Positions 46,638 through 55,340 of a DNA stretch of 64,000 bases are shown piece by piece. Every line of letters begins with the position of its first letter. Positions within the stretch are counted from its first letter, which is position 1. The stretch is from Planctomycetota bacterium (GTDB lineage: Bacteria; Planctomycetota; Phycisphaerae; Tepidisphaerales; Tepidisphaeraceae). The notes under the pieces are model-generated. The model saw only the letters and a list, made by a program, of their open reading frames with translations, made no database searches and was not told where the DNA came from. The position numbers and the translations under genes were made by a program. The stretch covers positions 53,046-117,045 of the forward strand of contig JBCDCH010000003.1 in NCBI GenBank assembly GCA_039182125.1, written 5' to 3'.

Positions 46638-47636
46638 TTAGACCGACACTTCCGGGATCGCGGCCACGATCTTCTCGGCGGTTTCCACGGCACGCATGCC
46701 GTCCTCGGCGCTGATCTCGGGCTTCTGCTCACCCGTCGCGGCGGCGATGAAGCTGTCGGCCTGCGCCCGCAACGGTTCGGTATCGTCGATGGTGAGTTGC
46801 TCGACGTTGACGAGTTCCTCGTAGTCGATGTCGCCGAGGTCACGCACCTCGCCGCTGCGGAGTTGCTCGACGAGCTGCCGCATCTTCTCGACGTTGTCGC
46901 CCTTGCGAATGAAGACGCCGGCCTTCTTGTGGTAGTCGAGTGAGACGTACGCCTCGGGGCTGAACACGCGGAGCTTGCGTTCGGTCTTGAGCGCCATCCG
47001 GCTCGCGGTGAGGTTGGCGACGCAGCCGTTGGCGTAGCGAATCCGCGCGTTGCACACGTCCTCGACGCCCGGCACCAACACCGGCACCCCGACCGCCTCG
47101 ACGCCTTCGACCGTGCTGCCCGCCAGCCAGGTCACGATGTCGATGTCGTGGATCATCATGTCCAGCACCACGCCCACGTCGACGCTGCGGAACGTCATCG
47201 GCGACACGCGCGTGACCTCGATGAACCGTGGCGTGATCGAAAGGCTCCGCAGCGAACGCACCACCGGGTTGAACCGTTCGATGTGCCCGACCTGCACGAC
47301 GGCGTCGTGCTTGGCGGCGAGCTCGGCGATCTCGCGGGCCGTGGCGGTGTCCTGGGCCAGGGGCTTTTCGATCAGGCAGGCGATGCCGGCTTCGAGCAGG
47401 GGCTTGGCGACTTCGAGGTGATGGATGGTCGGCACCGCGATGGTGACGGCCTTGACGTTGCCGATGAGGTCGGTGACGTCGGTGGTGTGCCGGCCGCCAT
47501 AGGTCTCGGCCACACGCCGGGCGTTGTCTCCGTCGGCATCACACACCGACACGAGCTCGACGTTCGGCATCTCGCCATACACCCGCGCATGCAAACGACC
47601 CATCCGGCCACAACCGATCACACCTACTGGAAGCAT
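46638..47636 (-). CDS. Gfo/Idh/MocA oxidoreductase, likely UDP-sugar 3-dehydrogenase (GnnA-like)
   Basis: 332 aa. NAD-binding Rossmann GVIGCGRMGRLHARVY, the family EKPLA motif in CLIEKPLAQDTATAREIAELA, then QVGHIERFNPVVRSL, MMIHDIDIVTWLAG and a C-terminal segment IRYANGCVANLTASRM. GHxERFNP is typical of members found beside lpxA. In Acidithiobacillus such a protein (GnnA) oxidises UDP-GlcNAc at C3 for synthesis of diamino-type lipid A. It is downstream of lpxA on the same strand (187 nt), which supports that role here; the partner aminotransferase GnnB is not in this window. Confidence 0.85.
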   Translation of the reverse strand: MLPVGVIGCGRMGRLHARVYGEMPNVELVSVCDADGDNARRVAETYGGRHTTDVTDLIGNVKAVTIAVPTIHHLEVAKPLLEAGIACLIEKPLAQDTATAREIAELAAKHDAVVQVGHIERFNPVVRSLRSLSITPRFIEVTRVSPMTFRSVDVGVVLDMMIHDIDIVTWLAGSTVEGVEAVGVPVLVPGVEDVCNARIRYANGCVANLTASRMALKTERKLRVFSPEAYVSLDYHKKAGVFIRKGDNVEKMRQLVEQLRSGEVRDLGDIDYEELVNVEQLTIDDTEPLRAQADSFIAAATGEQKPEISAEDGMRAVETAEKIVAAIPEVSV

Positions 47637-47823
47637 GCGACATGCTACGCGACGGATCGCACGGGCAGGCGGTGGGGCCTGGATATGTTGTCAAACCCGG
47701 CGGGTATTTAGAAAGAGCAGGGGGTTGTCCGTTGCTTGGAGATCGCAAAGGTCCAACTCGGGCACCGTGATGACTGAGTTGGACGCCGAAGTCCGGTGAT
47801 GGGTTTTCACGGCAAACTCGGAT

Positions 47824-48933
47824 TTAGTCTGCTCGCAGGCCTTCGCGGTAGCGGCCGTTGACGCCTTGGTCGCGGCGGCGGAGGAAGGCGAGGACTTGGC
47901 GGACGCACGGGTTCGTCGCGGAGCGTTCGAGTTCGCGGCGAACTTCGGCGAACGGTGCCCGGTCGCGGCGGATCCAGAGCCGGCGGACCATCTCGCCCAG
48001 GGCTTCGATGTCGTCGGTGGAGTGGCCGTGACGGAGAAGGCCGACGCCGTTGAGTCCGCGAACGCTCCCTTCGTCGTCGACTTTGACGAAGGGGGGGACG
48101 TCCTTGGAAATCTGGGCGTAGGCCGCGATGTAGGAGTAGTCGCCGATGGTCGTGAAATGATGTACGCCGACGCCGCCCATGAGCGCGACGCCGTCGCCGG
48201 AGTGGACGTGGCCGGCGATCATGCAGTTGTTGGCGACGATGGAGTGACTGCCCCAGCGGACGTCGTGGCCGAAGTGGGCGTTGACCATCAGCAGGTTGTA
48301 GTCGCCGATGCTGGTGACGCTGCCGCCCTGGATGGTGCCGGCGTGGATGGTGACCGCCTCGCGGAGGCAGTTGTAGTCGCCGATCTCGGTGCGGGTGGGC
48401 TCGCCGCGATACTTCTTGTCCTGCGGCTCCGAGCCGATCACGCAGTTGGGGTGGAACAGGTTGTGATCGCCGACGACGGTGCGGCCGACGATGGTGACGT
48501 TGTTGGTCAACTTGTTGTTGCGGCCGATGACCACGTCGGGGCCGATGACGCAGAACGGGCCGATGACGGTGCCCTCGCCGATGCACGCGTTCTCGTGAAC
48601 GGCGGCCAACGGGTGGATGACCGGCTTGCCGTCACCGCGGAGGCCACGCAACTCTTCATGGAGCAGGCGGGCATCACGCTGGTGATTGCGCAGCAGGTCG
48701 TCGTCGTGTTCGGCGGTGCGGGGCATCGCGGCAGTGCTGGACATCGCTGTGTTGGACGCCGAGGGATTGGCGACGGCGCTGTTGGATGCCCGCTCGTCGA
48801 GGACGGCGACACCAGTGCGGTCGCCGCGTGTGTCAGCCTCGGCGGGAGTGTCGGCATCCCAGCCAAAGCCGTGCATGACGGCGCTGGAACCCGAGCGAAA
48901 AACTGTGGAAAGGTTATTGAAGAGGTTCGCCAT
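47824..48933 (-). CDS. lpxA: Acyl-ACP:UDP-GlcNAc O-acyltransferase (lipid A)
   Basis: 369 aa from the ATG at 48933. The left-handed beta-helix region (about residue 105 onward) has hexapeptide repeats IHPLAAVHENACIGEGTVIGPFCVIG, VVIGRNNKLTNNVTIVG, GDHNLFHPNCVIGSEPQDKKYRGE and the LpxA-specific GDYNCLREAVTIHAGT, NAHFGHDVRWGSHSIVANNC and AGHVHSGDGVALMGGVGVHHF. The C-terminal helical end LRHGHSTDDIEALGEMVRRLW fits. First committed step of lipid A synthesis. The 100-residue N-terminal extension is unusual; an internal start such as ATG 48726 (MPRTAEHDDD) would give a near-standard 300 aa. lpxC-fabZ lies upstream. Confidence 0.9.
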   Translation of the reverse strand: MANLFNNLSTVFRSGSSAVMHGFGWDADTPAEADTRGDRTGVAVLDERASNSAVANPSASNTAMSSTAAMPRTAEHDDDLLRNHQRDARLLHEELRGLRGDGKPVIHPLAAVHENACIGEGTVIGPFCVIGPDVVIGRNNKLTNNVTIVGRTVVGDHNLFHPNCVIGSEPQDKKYRGEPTRTEIGDYNCLREAVTIHAGTIQGGSVTSIGDYNLLMVNAHFGHDVRWGSHSIVANNCMIAGHVHSGDGVALMGGVGVHHFTTIGDYSYIAAYAQISKDVPPFVKVDDEGSVRGLNGVGLLRHGHSTDDIEALGEMVRRLWIRRDRAPFAEVRRELERSATNPCVRQVLAFLRRRDQGVNGRYREGLRAD

Positions 48934-49613
48934 GGAAGGGAGGGCAGTTACGCCCCGGGGAGGACCCGGCCTGTGGTATGTCCTTCGCGGCGGTTGGCGA
49001 CAAGGGCTGATGAGGTGCCTTGCATTCCGTGGCCGTTGGGGGACTGCTGGGGTGCCTTGGGGCGATCGGGCGGCGAGTCCTTTAGGAGTCTCGCCGGGGT
49101 CATCCATGACCTTTCGCCTTGGGCGGGTATTCGGTTTCAAGAATCGCCGGGGACACAACCCGCCGGGATTCGTATCGAGCAACAGCCTGGAGGGCTGAAA
49201 GCTCGATCCCGACTCATCGGCATACGGCCGCAGTCGGGGAGTCCGTTGTAATCACTCGTTCGCGGGGATCGCAATCGCTGAACAGTCGTGCGGGCCCGTT
49301 GGTCGGAGTGAGTTACCTCCATGTTGTTGGCCTGATCATTGGCAAGGCGATCGGGCTGGGTTTCAAACTTGCGCCAGCACCGTTGGCTGGTCGGACGCGG
49401 GTGTCAAGGCCGTCTTGACGCTTGTCGCATCCCTTGATCACGCCGAAGCGACTTTGGGCCGCTCGGCCGTCGGATGTGCCCGACGACGCATTTTTCTGTG
49501 TCGGATCGCCCGGCGTAACCGCTACAACCAAAACCAAAGCGTCCGATAAATTCAAGTGAAGTTTCGTCCCATCCGGTCACCGCTCAAAGTTTCATCCGGT
49601 TTGCGCCAGCCCG
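48934..49613 (-). other. Intergenic region between lpxC-fabZ and lpxA
   Basis: 680 nt without a supported gene; an open minus-strand frame continues upstream of lpxA but reads as Arg/Pro-rich sequence with no protein character. It probably holds the lpxA promoter: on the minus strand TTGACA (49402-49407) is a good -35 but no TATAAT-like -10 is seen at 17 nt. GTCAAG/CTTGAC (about 49403-49419) forms a small hairpin, and AAGTTTC and ATCCGGT recur twice at 49558-49604. None is convincing. Confidence 0.45.
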
Positions 49614-51056
49614 TCAGACCACCGGCTCGGCGTCGACGAGCATGAATTTGATGTCCGCCTCGGCCGCCGTCTTGTCTTGGACGTAGGCCTTGCAGCGCAT
49701 GTGACCGGTCCGGCTTTTGACCCGCACCGCGCGGGCCTCGAGGATGAGCTGATCGCCGGGCACGACGGGAGTCCGCATCTTCACGCGGTCCATGCTCAAC
49801 AGGACGGCCAACTTACCGGTGTGTTCGAGCTTTCGGCTCAGCAGGATACCGCCAAGCTGAGCCATCGCTTCGACGATCAGCACGCCCGGGAAGATCGGCG
49901 TGCCGGGGTAGTGGCCCTGAAAGTAGATGTCGTTGAACGTGACGTTCTTGACGCCGACCGCCTTTTGGTCGCCGTCGATTTCCAGCACTTTGTCCACCAG
50001 CAGCATGGGGAAGCGGTGCGGCAGGATGCGCTGGATCGCTCGAACGTCCATGGCGGCGTCGGTACGGTCAAGCATCGCCGACCGGGCGTCGGACTGGCGT
50101 TGGAGCAGCAGTTGGCGGGCGAGGCGGTGGTTGAGGCCGTGCCCGGACTTATAGGCGACGAGCCGACCGCAGAGCGGCCGTCCCACCAGCGAGAGATCAC
50201 CGATGAGGTCGAGGATTTTGTGCCGGACCAGTTCGTCCTCGAACCGGTAAGCGTTCTCGACGGGGCCGTCCTTGCCGATGACGAGCAGGTCGCGCGGGGT
50301 CAGGTGCTTGCCGAAGCCGCGCCGGCGGAGTTCCTCGGCTTCGTGTTCGAAGATGAACGTGCGTGCCGGGGCGATCTGCTCGACGAAATCGTCCGCCGTG
50401 CCCTTCCCGGCGTAGGGCGGGTAGAGCTTGAAAAACTTCGTTTGACGTCCCACCACGCCGGTGCCGTCGGGGCCTTCATCCTCGAACTGATACAGGATTT
50501 CCAGGTGGTCGGTCGGCCCGGGCAGGGCGGCGAGGGTGGCGTCGCCGTGGGCGACCTGAACCGGTTGGCGGATGATCAGCGGCTCGACCGTGCCGGCCTG
50601 CTCTTGAACGCCGGCTTCCAGAACGGCGTCCACGAACGGCCGGCTCGAGCCGTCAACCATCGGCAGTTCGCCGGAAAAGCCCTCTCCTGACCCCTCCGCG
50701 TCGCTCTCGACGCTGATGACGGTGTTCCGAATGCCCAGTCCGGCAAGGGCGGCGAGGCAGTGCTCCACGGTTTCGACCCGCAGCGACCCGTTGCGGAGGC
50801 AGGTGTGGCGAGGGCGTTCGAGGAGATTGTCGATCAGGGCGGGTATGTCCGCCCGCACATCCCCGGCGGAGCGTTGGAACCGGATGCCGGTGTCCGGCTC
50901 GGCCGGTCGAAAGGTCAGCCGGGCCGGCTCGCCGGAAAAGAGCCCAGGGCCGTCCACCGTGACCGAATTGGCAATTGTTGTCTGCGGCAGCACGGCAGAA
51001 ACCTCGGCGAAATGAAGCGTCAGCGGCGGTACGTCCGCATGACAATGCGAAATCAT
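49614..51056 (-). CDS. lpxC-fabZ: Bifunctional LpxC / FabZ
   Basis: 480 aa. Residues 1-315: UDP-3-O-acyl-GlcNAc deacetylase (second step of lipid A): LPQTTIANSVTVDGPGLFSGE, RHTCLRN, RVETVEHCLAALAGLGIRN, GSGEGFSGELPMVDGSSRPF, and the zinc/catalytic end ILDLIGDLSLVGRPL then GHGLNHRLARQL. From about residue 335: (3R)-hydroxyacyl-ACP dehydratase FabZ: IQRILPHRFPMLLVDKVLEI, the active-site QGHYPGTPIFPGVLIVEAMAQ. Such fusions occur in Bacteroidetes and planctomycetes. ATG 51056 was chosen; the extra upstream residues are low-quality sequence. Divergent from wza. Confidence 0.93.
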   Translation of the reverse strand: MISHCHADVPPLTLHFAEVSAVLPQTTIANSVTVDGPGLFSGEPARLTFRPAEPDTGIRFQRSAGDVRADIPALIDNLLERPRHTCLRNGSLRVETVEHCLAALAGLGIRNTVISVESDAEGSGEGFSGELPMVDGSSRPFVDAVLEAGVQEQAGTVEPLIIRQPVQVAHGDATLAALPGPTDHLEILYQFEDEGPDGTGVVGRQTKFFKLYPPYAGKGTADDFVEQIAPARTFIFEHEAEELRRRGFGKHLTPRDLLVIGKDGPVENAYRFEDELVRHKILDLIGDLSLVGRPLCGRLVAYKSGHGLNHRLARQLLLQRQSDARSAMLDRTDAAMDVRAIQRILPHRFPMLLVDKVLEIDGDQKAVGVKNVTFNDIYFQGHYPGTPIFPGVLIVEAMAQLGGILLSRKLEHTGKLAVLLSMDRVKMRTPVVPGDQLILEARAVRVKSRTGHMRCKAYVQDKTAAEADIKFMLVDAEPVV

Positions 51057-51375
51057 AGAGTCGGCGGCGGCGTCACTCAACGGCGGTCTCCGAAGCCGTT
51101 GCCGGGCGGCTTGGTCAAGATGTCGCAACCGGTGAGGCTGACCGGTGAACGCGACCGGTTCAGCGGCTCCCGTAAACCGCCGATGTCCCAGATGGTGCGC
51201 CTTGCATGTAGGCCATTTGGGCGTCATGCTTTCGTACCGGTCGTCGGTGCGTGATCGGAACCGTTGCGCACGACCGGCCCCGACACAGCCGAGCTGTCGG
51301 CATCTTGAAGTCACCCAACCTCGCCATTTTCACAAGCGATCGCCCATCCCGGGTATTCAACGCCCACCCAACGCC
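51057..51375 (+). other. Divergent promoter region between lpxC-fabZ and wza-like gene
   Basis: 319 nt. Holds the 5' regions of the lipid A block (minus) and the exopolysaccharide block (plus). I find no ORF with protein character and no clear consensus promoter; coupling of the two envelope pathways by a shared regulator would be testable here. Confidence 0.5.
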
Positions 51376-52938
51376 ATGTCAGACCGACCTGTCCAACACG
51401 CCCTGCTCCGCCGCACCGGGCTTATCGCCGCGGCTGCCTTTGCCTTCACGGCCATCGGCTGCGAAACCAAGAGCTTCATCGACCCCAGCGAGCTTGTCGA
51501 AGCCAGCAAGCGACACACCATCGCCCAGCCGTTGGTGGTGCCGATCATCGACGACCTCGATTTCGGCATGACCGACAACAACGCCTACTTCACGCAGGCC
51601 CGGTCGGTCCGTCCCGAGGATCTGGAGACGGCCAACGAGGACTACCGCATCGGTCCCAACGACGCCTTGCAGGTGTCGGTCGCCGACCTGCTCGCTCCGG
51701 GGACCAGCGTGCCGGAGGTTCGCCGGGTCACTGCCAGTGGCAACATCTCGCTGCCGCTGCTCGAACGCCCCATCAACGTCGAAGACCTCACTGAAGCCCA
51801 AGCGGTCCAGGCGATTCGTGATGCGTACGAAGACGAAGAGCTTCTCAACAACGCCCAGGTTTCGCTGGTAGTGCTCGAAGCTCGTAATCGCACATTCCAG
51901 ATTTACGGCTCGGTCCCCCAGCCCAGCGAGTACCCGATCCTCCGTAAGAACTTCCGCCTGTTGGACGCGATGCTCCAGGCTGGCGGCGTCAACGCGGCCA
52001 GCGGCGTGGAATATGTCTACATCATCCGCAACATTGCTGAGGATGCCGAGGTCGGTGACGACTCCGATAGTCCGATCCAGCCGAACGAAGAGGGCTTCGA
52101 CGACCTGAACCCCGGCGCAGACGCCGGCTGGAATGGGGCCGAGTTAGTCAGCTTTCAGGACGCCGATGACGCGGTCGAGTTCGTCCCGTCCGAGGATGCG
52201 TCCGGCACCCCCGGTGCTGGTGCGACCGAGGGACGTGTCATCATCGTGGACGGCAAGGAAGTCGAGCTTGATGCGGCCATGGGAGGCGAAGCCGGCGAGG
52301 CGTTGGTCGAGCCGGGCACGCTGACCGATGGCCCCGCGACCACGACGGCACCGGCCACCATGCCGATGGCGTTGGAGCCGCTCGCCGAACTCCCGTCGAC
52401 CCAACCGGTCATCGAGTTCAACGTGCCTGAGGAGCCGGACGACGTGGAAGTCATCAAGGTTCCGGTGAACCTACTTCTGCGTGGTCAGATGAAATACAAC
52501 GTGGCGATCCAGCCGGGCGACTTCGTGTATGTCGCACCGCCGCGGAGCCTGGGCTTCTACTACATGGGCGGTCACTTCGCCCGTGTCGGCGTGTACCAGT
52601 TCTCCGGCCAGAAGCTCACGATTACGCAGGCCACCATCGCGGCCGGCATGCTGGACCCCGTCGCGATCCCGCGACGCACCATGCTGGTTCGTTACGTCTC
52701 GACGCCGACCGGCGACTACAAGGTCCACGCCCGTATTGATCTGTCGAAGATTTTCGCGGGCACCGAGCCGGACATCTACCTGATGCCCAATGACGAGATC
52801 CGCGTCGGCACCAACGCCGGGGCACCGTTCGTCGCGGCCCTTCGGAACGCCTTCCGTATCACCTACGGTTTCGGCTTCCTCTACGACCGCAACTACGCTG
52901 CTCCCGACCCGTTCGACGATCCCGATTTCAGCAGCTAA
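51376..52938 (+). CDS. Wza-like polysaccharide export lipoprotein
   Basis: 520 aa. Lipobox FTAIGCET after signal LIAAAAFAFTAIG. Outer-membrane polysaccharide export family: DYRIGPNDALQVSVADLL (PES domain), VTASGNISLPLLE, NRTFQIYGSVPQPSEYPI, NFRLLDAMLQAGGV (SLBB domain 1), and later FVYVAPPRSLGFYYMGGHFARVGVYQF (SLBB domain 2). Between the two SLBB domains is an unusual acidic insertion of about 150 residues (DDSDSPIQPNEEGFDDLN, TTTAPATMPMALEP, LPSTQPVIEF) that carries the ATxP/STQP linker type. ATG 51376 follows long non-conserved frame. Confidence 0.9.
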   Translation: MSDRPVQHALLRRTGLIAAAAFAFTAIGCETKSFIDPSELVEASKRHTIAQPLVVPIIDDLDFGMTDNNAYFTQARSVRPEDLETANEDYRIGPNDALQVSVADLLAPGTSVPEVRRVTASGNISLPLLERPINVEDLTEAQAVQAIRDAYEDEELLNNAQVSLVVLEARNRTFQIYGSVPQPSEYPILRKNFRLLDAMLQAGGVNAASGVEYVYIIRNIAEDAEVGDDSDSPIQPNEEGFDDLNPGADAGWNGAELVSFQDADDAVEFVPSEDASGTPGAGATEGRVIIVDGKEVELDAAMGGEAGEALVEPGTLTDGPATTTAPATMPMALEPLAELPSTQPVIEFNVPEEPDDVEVIKVPVNLLLRGQMKYNVAIQPGDFVYVAPPRSLGFYYMGGHFARVGVYQFSGQKLTITQATIAAGMLDPVAIPRRTMLVRYVSTPTGDYKVHARIDLSKIFAGTEPDIYLMPNDEIRVGTNAGAPFVAALRNAFRITYGFGFLYDRNYAAPDPFDDPDFSS

Positions 52939-52962
52939 TCGGGTTGTCAGGAAAGCCCCTCG

Positions 52963-52994
52963 CCCCGGACAGGCGCGGTCGAGCCTGTCCGGGG
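52963..52994 (+). terminator. Hairpin after wza-like gene
   Basis: CCCCGGACAGGC (52963-52974), loop GCGGTCGA, GCCTGTCCGGGG (52983-52994): perfect 12-bp stem. Lies 25 nt after the stop; followed by TGTTGG without a T-run. Likely separates wza-like from exosortase transcription. Confidence 0.75.
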
Positions 52995-53221
52995 TGTTGG
53001 CGTTTAAAGGCGTCGTGTCAAAGTGCCGTGTCGTGGCGCTAATCCGGCGCGAAACTCCAAACTCCGCAGCTTGCCGGGCGTAGAGACTGCTTAGAATGTA
53101 CGTTGACGAGGTCTGACGCTCGGTCAGGTCAAGTCGGAACCGTCGTTGCCCGAACCTGTTAGAAGATGCCGGGCCTTACCCACATGCCGCCGTTGGGAAA
53201 TCACTTCGGAGGGGCTTTTTC

Positions 53222-54391
53222 GTGACAAGTCTGAGCACATCCAAACCGATCACCGCCAAGCCCACATCGGCCGATAACGCCGGCCCGTTGGGCCTGTCGG
53301 TCACCACGTGGGTGCAGATCGGAATCATCCTCGCGCTCTTCGCGGCGGTGTTCTACCCCAATCTCACCCGGCTCTGGCTCAAGACCGCACCGATGATCGG
53401 TTCGCCCAACTGGAGCCACTCGGTCGCCGTTCCGATCATCGGCCTTTACTACCTGTTCATGCGCCGCGAGGACCTCCTCGTCGCACCGGTCAAACCGCTG
53501 CTCGGGCTCGACTTCACTAAAAGCCGGTTCATCGGCGGCGGGGTCGTCATCGCGCTGGGCCTCGTCGGTTGGCTGCTGGGCCCGGTGCTTCTTGGCGACA
53601 TGCAGGTGGGCTTGTTCAACGTCGGTAACATCGCGGAGACCGCGGGTCTTGGCCTCGCCGGTTTCGGTGTTCTGGTGTTGATGCTTGATTGGGGGCTGGC
53701 CTCGCTCATCGGCGGGCTGGTGCTCTCGGCTCTTGCCATTTGGCGAATCCAGAACGACTACATCTGGGACATCGCGATGATCCTCGCGCTCTTCGGTGTC
53801 GTCCTCACACTCACCGGTTGGGCCGTCACGAAATACTGCCTGTTCCCGATCGCGTTCCTGATCTGCGCAATCCCCTGGCCGCCAATCGTCTATAGCCAGA
53901 TCGCGACGCCGTTGCAGTTCCTGGCGGCCAACGCGGCGGTCGTGGTGCTGAACCTCACCGGTGTCGCCGCGGTCGTGGAGGGCACGGTGATCAACATCCC
54001 GATGGACAACGGCCAGATCGAGCCGCTCAACGTCGCCGAAGCTTGTGCTGGGATGCGCTCGCTGATGACATTCATCACGGTCGGCGCGGCCGTCGGCTTC
54101 CTCTCGGACCGCCCGCTCTGGCAGAAGTGGATCATCACGCTCAGCGCGATCCCGATCGCGATCTTCTGCAACATGCTGCGGGTCAGCGGCATGGGTGTGT
54201 TGTATCACTACGTCAGCCGGGACTACGCGACCGGGTTTGCCCATTCGTTCGTGGGACTCGTGTTGTTGGTGCCGGCGTTCTTCATGATCCTCGGCGTGGC
54301 GTGGCTCACCGACCGCCTCATCATCGAAGAAGCCGACGACGAAGAGTCGCCCGATGAGCCCGCGCAGACGACCAAGCCCGCCACGGCGTAG
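53222..54391 (+). CDS. Exosortase
   Basis: 389 aa with eight or more membrane helices. Processes PEP-CTERM proteins at the membrane. Catalytic triad in the family order: Cys275 (NVAEACAGMRSLMTF), Arg320 (FCNMLRVSGMG) and His341 (FAHSFVG). GTG start follows a GGAGG (53207-53211). Ends in an acidic tail. The EpsI gene follows after 15 nt. The PEP-CTERM protein at 19.8-20.7 kb is a plausible substrate. Which exosortase subtype (XrtA, U or other) cannot be set from the sequence. Confidence 0.95.
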   Translation: MTSLSTSKPITAKPTSADNAGPLGLSVTTWVQIGIILALFAAVFYPNLTRLWLKTAPMIGSPNWSHSVAVPIIGLYYLFMRREDLLVAPVKPLLGLDFTKSRFIGGGVVIALGLVGWLLGPVLLGDMQVGLFNVGNIAETAGLGLAGFGVLVLMLDWGLASLIGGLVLSALAIWRIQNDYIWDIAMILALFGVVLTLTGWAVTKYCLFPIAFLICAIPWPPIVYSQIATPLQFLAANAAVVVLNLTGVAAVVEGTVINIPMDNGQIEPLNVAEACAGMRSLMTFITVGAAVGFLSDRPLWQKWIITLSAIPIAIFCNMLRVSGMGVLYHYVSRDYATGFAHSFVGLVLLVPAFFMILGVAWLTDRLIIEEADDEESPDEPAQTTKPATA

Positions 54392-54406
54392 TGGAAAGAA
54401 AATGCC

Positions 54407-55300
54407 ATGAGTGACCCCAATCCCAATCACGCGAAGTCAGGCCTGTTCAGGCCGTCGTTTATTGTCGTCGCCTCGATCCTGCTGGTCTCGGCACTATCGC
54501 TGACGGCCGTGGTGCAGGCGCTGGAACTGCACTTCAAGAAAGAGCCCGTGTCGTTGGAGAGGCCGCTGCAGTTGGCGGTGCCGCGCGAGTTCGGGCCCTG
54601 GGTCTTGGCGTCGGTCGACGTGCCGATGGGGGCGGACATCGAGGAGGCGATGGGCACCGATGAGTACCTGACCCGCTTCTATCTGAACCGTGAGATCGCC
54701 GGCGATCTGATCCCCGACAATATCGCCGAGCTGACGTCCGACCAACTCGCCCCGATCGTCAACCGGGTCGTCCGTGACAAGCCCGAAGCAGCGGTGAAGC
54801 TGCACATGGCTTACTACACCGGCTCGGTCGACACCGTGCCGCACGTCCCCGACCGCTGCATGGTGGCCGGCGGGTTCGCCCCGGTGAACCCGCGGACCGC
54901 CGAGTGGAACGTGCTGCCGACCGACGACGGCTTCGCGCCGACCAAGCTGCGTTTCGTCGAGTTCCGCGACGAGGCCATCACGAAAGACGGTCCGGCTTAC
55001 AACGTCGCCTACTTCTTTCAGGTCAACGGCGAGTACGAGCATGACCCGATCACCGGCGTACGGGCCAAGCTGATGAGCCTCACCGACACGCACGCCTATT
55101 TCTGCAAGATCGAACTTCTGTGCATCAGCCCCGATTCGGTCGCGGCCGAGGCAGCGATGGAGAACTTCCTCCAGCACGCCATGCCCAGCCTCGAAGAAGT
55201 GCTTCCCGATTGGGATCGCATCGTCAACGAGAAGCCGACCGACGAAATCAAGCCCGACGAATCAAAGCCGACGGCTGACACGATCGCCGCCGCCGACTAA
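54407..55300 (+). CDS. epsI: EpsI-type exosortase-associated protein (DUF3485)
   Basis: 297 aa. N-terminal membrane helix (SFIVVASILLVSALSLTAVVQAL), then the EpsI domain: VPREFGPWVLASVDVPM, MAYYTGSVDTVPHVPDRCMVAGGFAPV with the conserved Pro-His-x-Pro-x-x-Cys box, and PAYNVAYFFQVNGEYEHDP. Such domains lie beside exosortases and are thought to be substrates or cofactors of the system. Tightly linked to the exosortase (15 nt). Confidence 0.88.
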   Translation: MSDPNPNHAKSGLFRPSFIVVASILLVSALSLTAVVQALELHFKKEPVSLERPLQLAVPREFGPWVLASVDVPMGADIEEAMGTDEYLTRFYLNREIAGDLIPDNIAELTSDQLAPIVNRVVRDKPEAAVKLHMAYYTGSVDTVPHVPDRCMVAGGFAPVNPRTAEWNVLPTDDGFAPTKLRFVEFRDEAITKDGPAYNVAYFFQVNGEYEHDPITGVRAKLMSLTDTHAYFCKIELLCISPDSVAAEAAMENFLQHAMPSLEEVLPDWDRIVNEKPTDEIKPDESKPTADTIAAAD

Positions 55301-55340
55301 TTCCTTTCGCAGTTCGACCCCCACGCATCGCTCCATCATC

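Noticed and set aside
49402..49431. TTGACA on the minus strand upstream of lpxA
   Set aside because: Good -35 but no -10-like hexamer at 16-18 nt; not reported as a promoter.
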